Shown one piece after another: positions 1 through 5,772 of a DNA stretch of 9,766 bases. Where the stretch lies: contig NZ_DBDF01000238.1 of the NCBI RefSeq assembly GCF_002293435.1, positions 17,021 through 26,786 of the forward strand, written 5' to 3'. A model generated the notes under the pieces. That model ran no database searches and was not told the DNA's origin. It saw only the letters and a list, made by a program, of their open reading frames with translations. Source of the DNA: Bacteroides sp. UBA939. GTDB lineage: Bacteria; Bacteroidota; Bacteroidia; Bacteroidales; Bacteroidaceae. Each line of letters starts with the position of its first letter. The first letter of the stretch is position 1. The position numbers and the translations under genes are program-made.

Positions 1-78
1 AGTAGTTAGTAGTAAGTAGTAAGTAGTAAGTAGTAAGTAGTAAGTAGTAAGTAGTTAGTAGTTACTACTTACTACTAT
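1..78. repeat. Heptamer tandem array with inverted tail
   Basis: Positions 1-63 are nine uninterrupted copies of a 7-bp unit, AGTAGTA or AGTAGTT (copies 1, 8 and 9 end in T). Positions 64-76 are the reverse complement of positions 43-55, so the array ends in a 13-bp stem with an 8-nt loop. It begins 1 nt after the stop codon of the minus-strand DAHP synthase gene and runs off the window edge, so its full length is unknown. On the minus strand the hairpin directly follows the stop codon but has no U-run, so I do not call it a terminator. Arrays like this are prone to slippage, so copy number may differ between strains. Confidence 0.9.
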
Positions 79-1146
79 CTACTTATTAATTATCTCCATT
101 TGTTGTCTCACACTCTCCTCATGTATCAATTCAAATACCTTTTTGATAAATTCGGAATCCATGCCACAGAGAGCGCCTTGTGAACCGCGCTTTTCCAGAA
201 TTTCGTTGTAACGTCCTGTTTGCAGGATGGTCATATCGTGTTCTTTCTTGAACGTACCGATTTCGCGTGCGATACGCATACGCTTGGAAAGCTCCTGGAT
301 AAGATTGTTGTCACATTCGTCAATCTGCTTACGCAGTTGGCTGAGATTCTCCGTGGTTTGCGTTTCCTTACGGATAACGAGCAGGTTCAGGATATAATCC
401 AGTACGTCAGGAGTTACTTGTTGTGACGCATCGCTCCATGCCTGATCGGGATTACAGTGGCTTTCGACAATCAAGCCGTTGAAACCGAGATCCATTGCTT
501 GCTGGCAGAGAGGTGCAATGAGTTCGCGCTTACCGCCGATGTGGCTGGGATCACATAAAATAGGCAGGTTCGGCATGCGGCGACGCAGTTCGATGGGGAT
601 ATGCCACTGTGGCAGGTTGCGGTACAGTTTCTTGTCGTAACTGCTGAAACCGCGGTGAATGGCGGCGATGCGTTTCAGTCCGGCATTATAAATACGCTCC
701 ATGGCGCCAATCCAGAGTTCCAAGTCAGGGTTTACCGGGTTCTTTACGAGAACCGGAATGTCCACACCCGCCAGCGCATCAGCAATTTCTTGCATGGCAA
801 ACGGGTTGGCAGTGGTGCGTGCACCAATCCAAAGGATATCAATGCCTGCTTTCAGACATTCGTACACATGCTTTGATGTTGCCACTTCGGTAGAGACATA
901 CATGCCGGTTTCCTTCTTCACTTCTTTCAACCATGCCAAACCTTCTACGCCTACACCTTCAAAACCACCCGGCTTAGTTCGTGGTTTCCATATTCCGGCA
1001 CGGAATATTTTCATTCCTTTTTCAGCCAGTTGCTTGGCGGTGCACATTACTTGTTCTTTGGTCTCGGCGCTGCAAGGGCCTGCAATTACTAAAGGACGTT
1101 TGTCCTCAATGCCCGGCAATAAAATCGACTCTAATTTAAGTTCCAT
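79..1146 (-). CDS. aroF: Bifunctional DAHP synthase / chorismate mutase
   Basis: This 355-aa cytoplasmic enzyme condenses phosphoenolpyruvate with erythrose-4-phosphate to DAHP, and its second domain converts chorismate to prephenate. Residues about 1-255 form a type I-beta (KDO8P-synthase-like) barrel: GPCSAET at 23-29, KPRTKPGG at 54-61, GARTTANP at 108-115, CDPSHIGGK at 198-206 and SDAS at 238-241. By family alignment the metal ligands are Cys25, His202, Glu228 and Asp239. Residues about 265-350 form an AroQ-type chorismate mutase with Arg272, Arg289, Lys300, Arg312, Ser345 and Gln349 at the active-site positions of the E. coli domain. Fusion with the mutase at the C-terminus is known in Bacteroidales, where prephenate can control the synthase domain. 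The start ATG at 1146 has only an AAAGAA-like upstream sequence. It is the third structural gene of the pheA operon, 215 nt after the aminotransferase gene. The symbol aroF is generic. Confidence 0.95.
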   Translation of the reverse strand: MELKLESILLPGIEDKRPLVIAGPCSAETKEQVMCTAKQLAEKGMKIFRAGIWKPRTKPGGFEGVGVEGLAWLKEVKKETGMYVSTEVATSKHVYECLKAGIDILWIGARTTANPFAMQEIADALAGVDIPVLVKNPVNPDLELWIGAMERIYNAGLKRIAAIHRGFSSYDKKLYRNLPQWHIPIELRRRMPNLPILCDPSHIGGKRELIAPLCQQAMDLGFNGLIVESHCNPDQAWSDASQQVTPDVLDYILNLLVIRKETQTTENLSQLRKQIDECDNNLIQELSKRMRIAREIGTFKKEHDMTILQTGRYNEILEKRGSQGALCGMDSEFIKKVFELIHEESVRQQMEIINK

Positions 1147-1361
1147 ATTCTAATTCTTTATTAATTATTTTTCTTGTTGTATAAATCTTTCCTGGTTGCT
1201 TTTGACCTCCTCGTAACTCCCATGAACAGGGGGCTTTCAGCGTGTTAATAAATAAAGGCGGCGTTTTTTAAAAACGTTGCCCATATTCTTTAAAAACGTT
1301 AGCCGGATTTATTAACACGCTGTCCGGCGTTTATTATGAGGCGTTCTTCTTGTAAATATAT
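1147..1361 (-). promoter_or_regulatory. Intergenic region with 16-bp inverted repeat and alternative stems
   Basis: This 215-nt spacer between the aminotransferase and DAHP synthase genes holds no convincing gene or TAnnTTTG box. Positions 1238-1253 and 1307-1322 are a perfect 16-bp inverted repeat (CAGCGTGTTAATAAAT and its complement) with a 53-nt interior. The interior carries a 12-bp direct repeat, TTTAAAAACGTT, at 1267-1278 and 1289-1300. The right arm also sits between GCCGGA (1302-1307) and TCCGGC (1323-1328), which pair with each other. The long stem and this short stem both use position 1307, so they cannot both form completely. This could be an internal RNA control point or simply a small dispersed repeat. 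The sequence alone does not decide. Confidence 0.5.
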
Positions 1362-2543
1362 TTATTCCATCTCTTTGATACGCTTCAATGCCTCTTGCAG
1401 CTTGTGGTCCTTGCAACAAAGCGAAATACGGATGTAGCGTTTACCGTTGCTTCCGAAGATGAATCCCGGCGTAATAAATACGCGGGCATTGTGAAGTACG
1501 CGTTCCGTCAGTTCTTCCACATCGGCGCATGTATCGGGTATTTTACCCCAGAGGAACATACCTACTTGCTTCTCATTATACGTGCATCCTAATGCTTTCA
1601 TGATTTCTCCTGCCAGATGGCGGCGGTTACTGTAATTCCGGTTATTAGCATTGTACCATTCCTGTCCGGCTTCCAGGGCTGTTGCCGCTGCCAGTTGCAT
1701 GGCGCGGAACATGCCGCTGTCGATGTTGCTTTTCACTTTCAATATCCACTGCACAAAGTCGGCGTTGCTTGCCAGCATACCGATACGCCAGCCCGGCATG
1801 TTGTGGCTCTTGCTCATGGAGTTGAATTCGATGCAGCATTCTTTGGCTCCCGGTACGCTAAGAATACTGAGAGGCGTATCATTCAGTATAAAGCTGTACG
1901 GATTGTCGTTTACAATGATGATGTCCTTGCGGCGTGCAAAATCCACCAACCTGGCATAAAGCTCCGGCGTGGCATTTGTTCCGGTCGGCATATTCGGATA
2001 GTTTGTCCACATCAGCTTAACGCGAGTCATATCCATCTTTTCCAGTTCTTCGAAATCGGGCATCCAGCCGTTTTCTTCCTGAAGGTTATAGTTTATGACT
2101 TCTGCTCCGAGAATCTTGCTCAGTGAAGTATATGTGGGATAACCCGGATTGGGAACTAATACCTGTTCGCCCGGATTGACGAATGCCAACGTGACGTGCA
2201 GGATACCTTCCTTAGAACCGATAAGCGGCTGTATCTCCGTGTTGGGATTCAACTCTGCGCCGTACCATTTCTTATACCATGCGGCAAAGCTGCGGCGAAG
2301 TTCGGGTATGCCTACGTATGGCATGTAACCATGCCCATCCGGGTTCCGGGCTTCTTTACAAAGAGTCTCTATGGCTTCTGTCGAAGGGGGCATGTCGGGA
2401 CTGCCGATACCCAGGCTGATAACGTCTTTTCCTTCTGCGTTCATCTGCGCTACTTCTTTCAGTTTTTGAGAGAAGTAGTATTCGCCTACGCTTGCCAACC
2501 GGTCGGCAGGCTTTATTTTAGATATTTGCTTTTCCATTTGCAT
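1362..2543 (-). CDS. PLP-dependent aminotransferase, class I/II (probably aromatic)
   Basis: This 393-aa fold-type I aminotransferase has the pyridoxal phosphate lysine at Lys245 in SMSKSHNMPGWRIG (242-255). Other landmarks are GIGSPD (45-50), the substrate-loop NMPTG (184-188), Asp213 and Tyr216 in NDNPY for cofactor binding, and Arg372 in the C-terminal IRIS motif, which in the family binds the substrate carboxylate. The overall sequence resembles the AlaC/DapL branch rather than E. coli TyrB. Its place between pheA and the DAHP synthase gene suggests transamination of phenylpyruvate or 4-hydroxyphenylpyruvate. Prephenate as acceptor (giving arogenate) or aspartate are alternatives that sequence cannot exclude. 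The start at 2543 overlaps the end of pheA by 26 nt and follows AGGCGA at a sensible distance; Met3 at 2537 is an alternative start. The overlap suggests translational coupling to pheA. Confidence 0.9.
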   Translation of the reverse strand: MQMEKQISKIKPADRLASVGEYYFSQKLKEVAQMNAEGKDVISLGIGSPDMPPSTEAIETLCKEARNPDGHGYMPYVGIPELRRSFAAWYKKWYGAELNPNTEIQPLIGSKEGILHVTLAFVNPGEQVLVPNPGYPTYTSLSKILGAEVINYNLQEENGWMPDFEELEKMDMTRVKLMWTNYPNMPTGTNATPELYARLVDFARRKDIIIVNDNPYSFILNDTPLSILSVPGAKECCIEFNSMSKSHNMPGWRIGMLASNADFVQWILKVKSNIDSGMFRAMQLAAATALEAGQEWYNANNRNYSNRRHLAGEIMKALGCTYNEKQVGMFLWGKIPDTCADVEELTERVLHNARVFITPGFIFGSNGKRYIRISLCCKDHKLQEALKRIKEME

Positions 2544-3366
2544 ATTCGCCTAATATTTTAAGTTCTTTGGTTAGCGGTGTGATTGCCGCGATGGATTGTT
2601 TATACCTCAGTACATTGTCGAAAACTACGTCCACATAAAACTGATATTCCCATTCCCGCCCGATGATGGGTAGCGATTGTATTTTCGTCAGGTTGATGCG
2701 ATAGAATGAAAGGATGGAGAGTACCTGCGATAGGCTGCCTTCGGTATGGGGCAACATGAATACCATGCTTGCTTTGTTTATCTCCTCGCCGGAATGGTGC
2801 CGTATGTCGTCTGCCCGCCATGAATCTGCCACTACCAGAAAACGGGTGAAGTTGTGCTTATTGGTTTCAATGCCCTCTTGCAGTATTTTCATGCCGTAAC
2901 GTTCGGCGGCAACTTTGGAGCAAATGGCGGCGTGCCCTTTCAGGTTATCCCGCTTGATGATTTCGGCGCTGAGGGCTGTGTCTTCGCCTTCCACAACTTT
3001 GATTTTGGGATGCCGGGAGAGGAACTCGCGACATTGCATGAGTGCGATGGGGTGGGAGTTGACTTCCGTGATATCGTTCCAGTCTTCTTCGGGCAGGCAG
3101 ACAAAACTGTGTGAAATGCGCAGTTTGTATTCGCCGATGATTTGCGCTCCGCTTTGCCGCAGCAATTCATTGTTCTGCAACAGACTGCCCGCAATGGTAT
3201 TTTCTATTGCCAGCATACCTATGGTCATGCTATCCTTTTTCACGGCGGTAAATACATCTTCGAAAGTGGCGCAACAGATTAACTCTATTTCTTCTCCTTC
3301 GAAGTAGTTGTGTGCGGCGATGTCGTGATACGACCCTAATGTTCCTTGAATGGCTATTCTCTTCAT
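2518..3366 (-). CDS. pheA: Prephenate dehydratase, monofunctional, with ACT domain
   Basis: This 282-aa enzyme decarboxylates and dehydrates prephenate to phenylpyruvate, the committed step to phenylalanine. The dehydratase domain spans about 1-180: GTLGSYHD (8-15), AIENTIAGSL (53-62), NSHPIALMQC (103-112), AAICSKVAAERYGM (146-159) and the catalytic TRF motif (174-176). An ACT domain follows at about 198-280 and normally binds phenylalanine for feedback inhibition. Its signature positions read GSLS (210-213) and QSLP (230-233), where enterobacterial enzymes have GALV-like and ESRP, so its allosteric response may differ. There is no fused chorismate mutase; that activity is on the DAHP synthase two genes downstream. 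I chose ATG 3366 because homology begins at MKRIAIQG. The longer frame to 3468 reads through the terminator hairpin and overlaps the leader peptide. It is the first structural gene of the operon and lies 10 nt below the attenuator U-run. Confidence 0.95.
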   Translation of the reverse strand: MKRIAIQGTLGSYHDIAAHNYFEGEEIELICCATFEDVFTAVKKDSMTIGMLAIENTIAGSLLQNNELLRQSGAQIIGEYKLRISHSFVCLPEEDWNDITEVNSHPIALMQCREFLSRHPKIKVVEGEDTALSAEIIKRDNLKGHAAICSKVAAERYGMKILQEGIETNKHNFTRFLVVADSWRADDIRHHSGEEINKASMVFMLPHTEGSLSQVLSILSFYRINLTKIQSLPIIGREWEYQFYVDVVFDNVLRYKQSIAAITPLTKELKILGEYANGKANI

Positions 3367-3376
3367 ATTGCTTATT

Positions 3377-3413
3377 AAAAAAAATCCCGCTTCCATATAC
3401 ATGGAGCGGGATT
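3377..3413 (-). terminator. Intrinsic terminator in the pheA leader (attenuator)
   Basis: On the minus strand positions 3413-3401 pair with 3396-3383 in a 13-bp stem containing one bulged base (3392). The loop is four nucleotides, the core is GC-rich (CCCGC/GCGGG), and eight U residues follow directly (3384-3377). This is a textbook Rho-independent terminator, but it lies upstream of the pheA start rather than behind a gene, which is where an attenuator belongs. Its 5' arm is also complementary to a segment inside the leader peptide frame. Confidence 0.9.
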
Positions 3414-3501
3414 CATATATTACTTTAGTTCTCTTATCGTTCTTAAGCATCACTGTCACTTGACACATACAAACTCCCGCTCTACTCTGTTGCTAAAGTA
3501 A
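3404..3501 (-). promoter_or_regulatory. Competing antiterminator segments of the phe leader RNA
   Basis: Two sets of complementary segments are visible on the minus strand. Segment B, GAGCGGGA (3482-3475), lies in leader codons 21-23 and is perfectly complementary over 8 nt to TCCCGCTC (3411-3404), the 5' arm of the terminator. Pairing B with that arm would prevent termination. Segment A, TTACTTTAG (3501-3493), covers leader codons Tyr15-Phe16 and neighbours, and is perfectly complementary over 9 nt to CTAAAGTAA (3428-3420). A:A' and B:terminator-arm cross each other, so they should compete. A ribosome stalled at Phe16 would cover A and leave B free. The complementarity is seen directly; the switching model is inference. 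Confidence 0.65.
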
Positions 3502-3542
3502 AAGTAAAAGAAGAAGTAATATGCATAAGTAAACAAATTCAT
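3456..3542 (-). CDS. pheL: Phe/Tyr-rich leader peptide of the pheA operon
   Basis: This is a 28-codon frame from ATG 3542 to a TGA at 3458-3456. Residues 4-16 are FTYAYYFFFYFYF, giving 6 Phe and 5 Tyr in 13 codons; a seventh Phe is at residue 24 and there is no Trp. It lies between a promoter-like sequence and an intrinsic terminator, directly ahead of prephenate dehydratase. This matches the arrangement of the gammaproteobacterial pheL leader, although the sequence is unrelated. The inferred role is cis-acting: scarcity of charged tRNA-Phe or tRNA-Tyr stalls the ribosome on this cluster and favours antitermination. The inclusion of Tyr would fit an operon whose DAHP synthase-mutase feeds both amino acids. 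The upstream sequence is A/G-rich (AAAAAGAGAACAAAAGCC) without a clear Shine-Dalgarno, as usual in Bacteroidetes. The symbol pheL is by analogy. Confidence 0.85.
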   Translation of the reverse strand: MNLFTYAYYFFFYFYFSNRVEREFVCVK

Positions 3543-3575
3543 GGCTTTTGTTCTCTTTTTGTTGTTATTTCGAGG

Positions 3576-3609
3576 CAAAAGTAATACTTTTCTTTTATTT
3601 GCAAGCAAA
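3576..3609 (-). promoter_or_regulatory. Putative Bacteroidetes-type promoter of the pheA operon
   Basis: On the minus strand TACTTTTG (3583-3576) matches the Bacteroidetes -7 consensus TAnnTTTG exactly. A TTTG (3609-3606) lies 22 nt upstream as a -33 candidate, and a CTTG lies slightly closer. Transcription would begin near 3570, about 28 nt before the leader peptide ATG, which is a suitable leader length. Confidence 0.55.
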
Positions 3610-3655
3610 ACGGGACGTTTTTTTTAATATTAGATACTAATTTCTATGATTACGA

Positions 3656-4615
3656 CTACAGTCCTAACACATCGGTTTGTCTTCCACCCGGCTGGTTGCC
3701 GTATTGTCCGCTGAAACCTTGTATCTCTTTAGGATTCAATTCCAATCCTTTCTTCATATCTTCCACGGAACCGTCCTTGTCACCATTCAACAGTTTGGCA
3801 CGACCACGTTCGTGGTAAGCCTGCGCAAAGTTGGAATTCAGTTCGATAGCTTCATCGAAGAGTTCGATAGCTTCAACGTACTTTTCTTGCGTGATGTATA
3901 GTTGTCCCAAGTACAGGAATGCCTGTTCGTTGAAAGGGTTCAGCTCCGTTACATTACGATAATCAGCTTCTGCCGGTTCTGTCTGTCCGGTTGCTTCCCT
4001 AACTTTTCCACGGAGCAGTAATGCGGCTTCTTCATCAGGGTTTTGAGCAAGGATGGCGTCTATGTCTTCCTGGGCTTCATTGTATTGTTGCATCTTTAGT
4101 AACGCCTCGGCACGCAACAGGCGGGCTTCGATAAAATCGTCTTTCAGGGCGATGGATTTTGTAAGGTGGGCAATGCTCATGATACCGTCATCCAATCCTT
4201 GAGTGGCTCTTCCCAGCAGATAGTGCGCCATAGCATTCCCTTCCTCAATATTGATGGCTTTCTGTGCGGCATCCGCCATAGCTTGATAATCTTCGAGCAT
4301 ATAGCATACATTGGCAAGGGTGAGTAAAGTGGAAGTATGCATAGGTTCCTGTTTAGCCATGCGTTCCAGTAATTCTTTCGCTTCACTGAGGGCGTGGGTT
4401 TGGATATAAACCTGGCTTAGATACCCCATTGTTTCAAAGTCTTCCTGGATGGTCAGGGCTTCCGTGAAACACTTGACGGCATAGTCAAAACGTCCCATAC
4501 GTTGTGCACGCATGCCGTCGTATTTGAATACTTCAAAATTCTTTTGATTATTTTTCTGTTTATCTGTTTCCGGACTTTCTTGTTTGCCGGAAAAAAAAGA
4601 TTTAAAGAATCCCAT
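3656..4615 (-). CDS. Tetratricopeptide repeat protein
   Basis: This 319-aa protein is built almost entirely of TPR units. I count about eight 33-34 residue units from residue 28 to 295, for example AVKCFTEALTIQEDF (46-60), AQEDIDAILAQNPDEEA (181-197), AIELFDEAIELNSNFAQA (249-266) and SVEDMKKGLELNP (283-295). TPR arrays form superhelical scaffolds for protein-protein contacts. No enzyme motif is visible, so the partner and pathway are unknown. The N-terminus, MGFFKSFFSGKQ, is amphipathic and basic but lacks a signal peptide or lipobox, and residues 12-26 are polar, so a cytoplasmic location is most likely. The C-terminal 20 residues are Gly/Gln-rich and fall outside the repeats. I chose ATG 4615; the frame can be extended to a TTG at 4657, but that overlaps the promoter-like box. 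It is divergent from the M48 protease gene and ends 47 nt upstream of the phe operon -33 box. Confidence 0.85.
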   Translation of the reverse strand: MGFFKSFFSGKQESPETDKQKNNQKNFEVFKYDGMRAQRMGRFDYAVKCFTEALTIQEDFETMGYLSQVYIQTHALSEAKELLERMAKQEPMHTSTLLTLANVCYMLEDYQAMADAAQKAINIEEGNAMAHYLLGRATQGLDDGIMSIAHLTKSIALKDDFIEARLLRAEALLKMQQYNEAQEDIDAILAQNPDEEAALLLRGKVREATGQTEPAEADYRNVTELNPFNEQAFLYLGQLYITQEKYVEAIELFDEAIELNSNFAQAYHERGRAKLLNGDKDGSVEDMKKGLELNPKEIQGFSGQYGNQPGGRQTDVLGL

Positions 4616-4654
4616 AATTATGTATGTCTTTGGTCTATTGTTCCTATTTTTCTG

Positions 4655-4662
4655 CAAACTTA
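4655..4662 (-). promoter_or_regulatory. Putative -7 box for the TPR gene
   Basis: The minus strand reads TAAGTTTG followed by C, an exact TAnnTTTG match. It would place the transcript start about 30 nt before ATG 4615. No good TTTG is present at the -33 position, so the call is tentative. Confidence 0.4.
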
Positions 4663-4700
4663 CTGAAAAATCTTATTTCATACTAAGAACTCTATTAAAA

Positions 4701-4718
4701 AAGAGAAATTTTTCTCTT
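4701..4718. promoter_or_regulatory. AT-rich palindrome between divergent genes
   Basis: The sequence AAGAGAAATTTTTCTCTT has 7-bp arms (AAGAGAA/TTCTCTT) around a 4-nt centre. It lies between the promoter-like boxes of the divergent TPR and M48 genes, where a shared operator could be. No regulator gene is adjacent to support that. Confidence 0.35.
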
Positions 4719-4743
4719 CATATACCGATAGTGTCATTTAATA

Positions 4744-4786
4744 TTTGTTACTTTGCATTGCATTTATCAAATTTTAAAGTAACAAA
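4744..4786 (+). promoter_or_regulatory. 11-bp inverted repeat around a weak promoter box of the M48 gene
   Basis: TTTGTTACTTT (4744-4754) and AAAGTAACAAA (4776-4786) are perfect complements separated by 21 nt. The left arm contains TTACTTTG (4748-4755), one mismatch from TAnnTTTG, which could be the -7 box of the protease gene. If transcription begins further upstream, the RNA would form a stem ending 15 nt before the start codon and could affect translation. The rest of the 186-nt divergent spacer shows nothing else I can support. Confidence 0.4.
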
Positions 4787-4801
4787 AACTAAAAAACAAG
4801 A

Positions 4802-5599
4802 ATGAAAAAGAGTTTTATGAAGTGGGCCATCCTTCTGGTATGTATGGCTGTGACAATGCCTGCAATGGCTCAATTTAATACAAAGGCGCTGAAAGGTGCG
4901 GTAAAAGCTGTTAAAGCAGTAACTTTAACAGATGCCCAGATGACAGAGTACGTGAAAGAATACATCGACTGGATGGATACTCACAATCAGGTGTGTGCCG
5001 ATGATAATGAGTACACTATTCGTCTGAAAAAGCTGACAGATGGCCTGACGAGTGTAGAAGGAATTCCTTTGAATTTTAAGGTCTACTATGTAATAGATGT
5101 CAATGCCTTTGCTTGTGCTGACGGTAGTGTGCGTATTTTCTCTTCTCTTATGGACATCATGAGCGATGAAGAATTGCTGGGCGTTATCGGTCATGAAGTT
5201 GGCCATGTGGCGCATAAGGATTCCAAAGATGGTTTCCGCACAGCGTTGCTGACTTCTGCCCTGAAAGATGGTATTTCTTCACAAGGAGGTAAGGCTGCAA
5301 AACTGTCGGACTCTCAGTTGGGTGATTTGGGCGAAGCTTTGGTGAATTCTACTTATTCACAGAAACAGGAGCGCAGCGCTGACGACTACGGTTACGAATT
5401 CCTGAAAAGTCACGGCAAGAACCCTTGGGCAATGGCTTTGTCTTTCCAGAAGTTGAAGAAAATGCAGGAAGAAGCCGGCGTGCAGAAGGATAGTAAACTG
5501 AGCCAGTTGTTCTCTACCCACCCGGATTTGGATGCCCGCATCAAGCGTATGGAAGAACGTGCAACCAAGGAAGGTATTGAGAAACCGGCAGCGGAATAA
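4802..5599 (+). CDS. Secreted M48-family zinc metalloprotease, LoiP/YggG-like
   Basis: This 265-aa exported protease has a signal peptide at residues 1-23: basic MKKSFMKW, then a hydrophobic core, then AMA followed by Gln24. The residue before Cys14 is Val, so there is no convincing lipobox and type I cleavage into the periplasm is expected. The zinc motif HEVGH is at 131-135, with the third ligand Glu190 in the QERSADDYG segment (189-197). VNAFACADGSVRIFSSLMD (100-118) precedes the active site. The SQLG...ALVNSTYSQKQE stretch (171-190) and the C-terminal STHPDLDARI segment (238-247) closely follow the layout of E. coli LoiP (YggG), an M48 protease of envelope quality control, and the length is similar. 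Unlike E. coli LoiP it seems not to be a lipoprotein. The substrate is unknown. It is transcribed alone, divergent from the TPR gene and convergent with recQ. Confidence 0.9.
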   Translation: MKKSFMKWAILLVCMAVTMPAMAQFNTKALKGAVKAVKAVTLTDAQMTEYVKEYIDWMDTHNQVCADDNEYTIRLKKLTDGLTSVEGIPLNFKVYYVIDVNAFACADGSVRIFSSLMDIMSDEELLGVIGHEVGHVAHKDSKDGFRTALLTSALKDGISSQGGKAAKLSDSQLGDLGEALVNSTYSQKQERSADDYGYEFLKSHGKNPWAMALSFQKLKKMQEEAGVQKDSKLSQLFSTHPDLDARIKRMEERATKEGIEKPAAE

Positions 5600-5644
5600 A
5601 ACAGATTTCCGTATCCTAACCTGTATTATTCGTACTAAGCATTG

Positions 5645-5747
5645 AAATTCATCTCACGGGACAAAGAAATTCATCTCGTGAGACGAAAAAATCCATCCCA
5701 CGAGACAGATTTTCTTGTCTCGTGGGATGGATTTTTTCGTCTCACGA
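5645..5747. repeat. Perfect 32-bp inverted repeat made of 22-bp units
   Basis: Positions 5676-5707 and 5716-5747 are perfect reverse complements over 32 bp with an 8-nt loop (GATTTTCT). The left side is part of three tandem 22-bp units starting at 5645, 5667 and 5689. Each begins AAATTCATC or AAATCCATC and contains a self-complementary core such as TCTCGTGAGAC. The element fills the space between the convergent M48 and recQ stop codons (5600-5772), so it could serve as a two-way transcription stop, although no proper U-run follows the stem. The repeat-within-palindrome structure suggests a dispersed intergenic repeat family. Confidence 0.85.
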
Positions 5748-5772
5748 ACTTTAGTCAACAGAATTATCTTCG

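Noticed and set aside
1..78. CRISPR array
   Set aside because: The unit is only 7 bp with no spacers, so this is a microsatellite.
601..1153. Plus-strand open frames opposite the DAHP synthase gene (601-876, 701-1153)
   Set aside because: They are antisense shadows of a fully conserved gene with no recognisable domain. The same holds for the plus-strand frames opposite pheA, the aminotransferase gene, recQ and recJ.
1238..1285. 15-codon minus-strand frame starting MGNVFKKRRLYLLTR as a second leader peptide
   Set aside because: It has only one Phe and one Tyr, and no U-tailed terminator follows it, so it lacks an attenuation signature.
2518..3468. Extended 316-aa pheA frame starting at ATG 3468
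   Set aside because: The extra 34 codons translate through the terminator hairpin and overlap the leader peptide in another frame. Family homology begins at Met35 (3366).
3607..3632. AAAACG/CGTTTT hairpin after the TPR gene as its terminator
   Set aside because: On the minus strand the stem is only about 6 bp and mostly A-T, and the following U-run is short and interrupted. It also overlaps the likely -33 region of the phe promoter.
3656..4657. Extended 333-aa TPR frame
   Set aside because: It begins at TTG and covers the TAAGTTTG promoter-like box. ATG 4615 gives a normal start.
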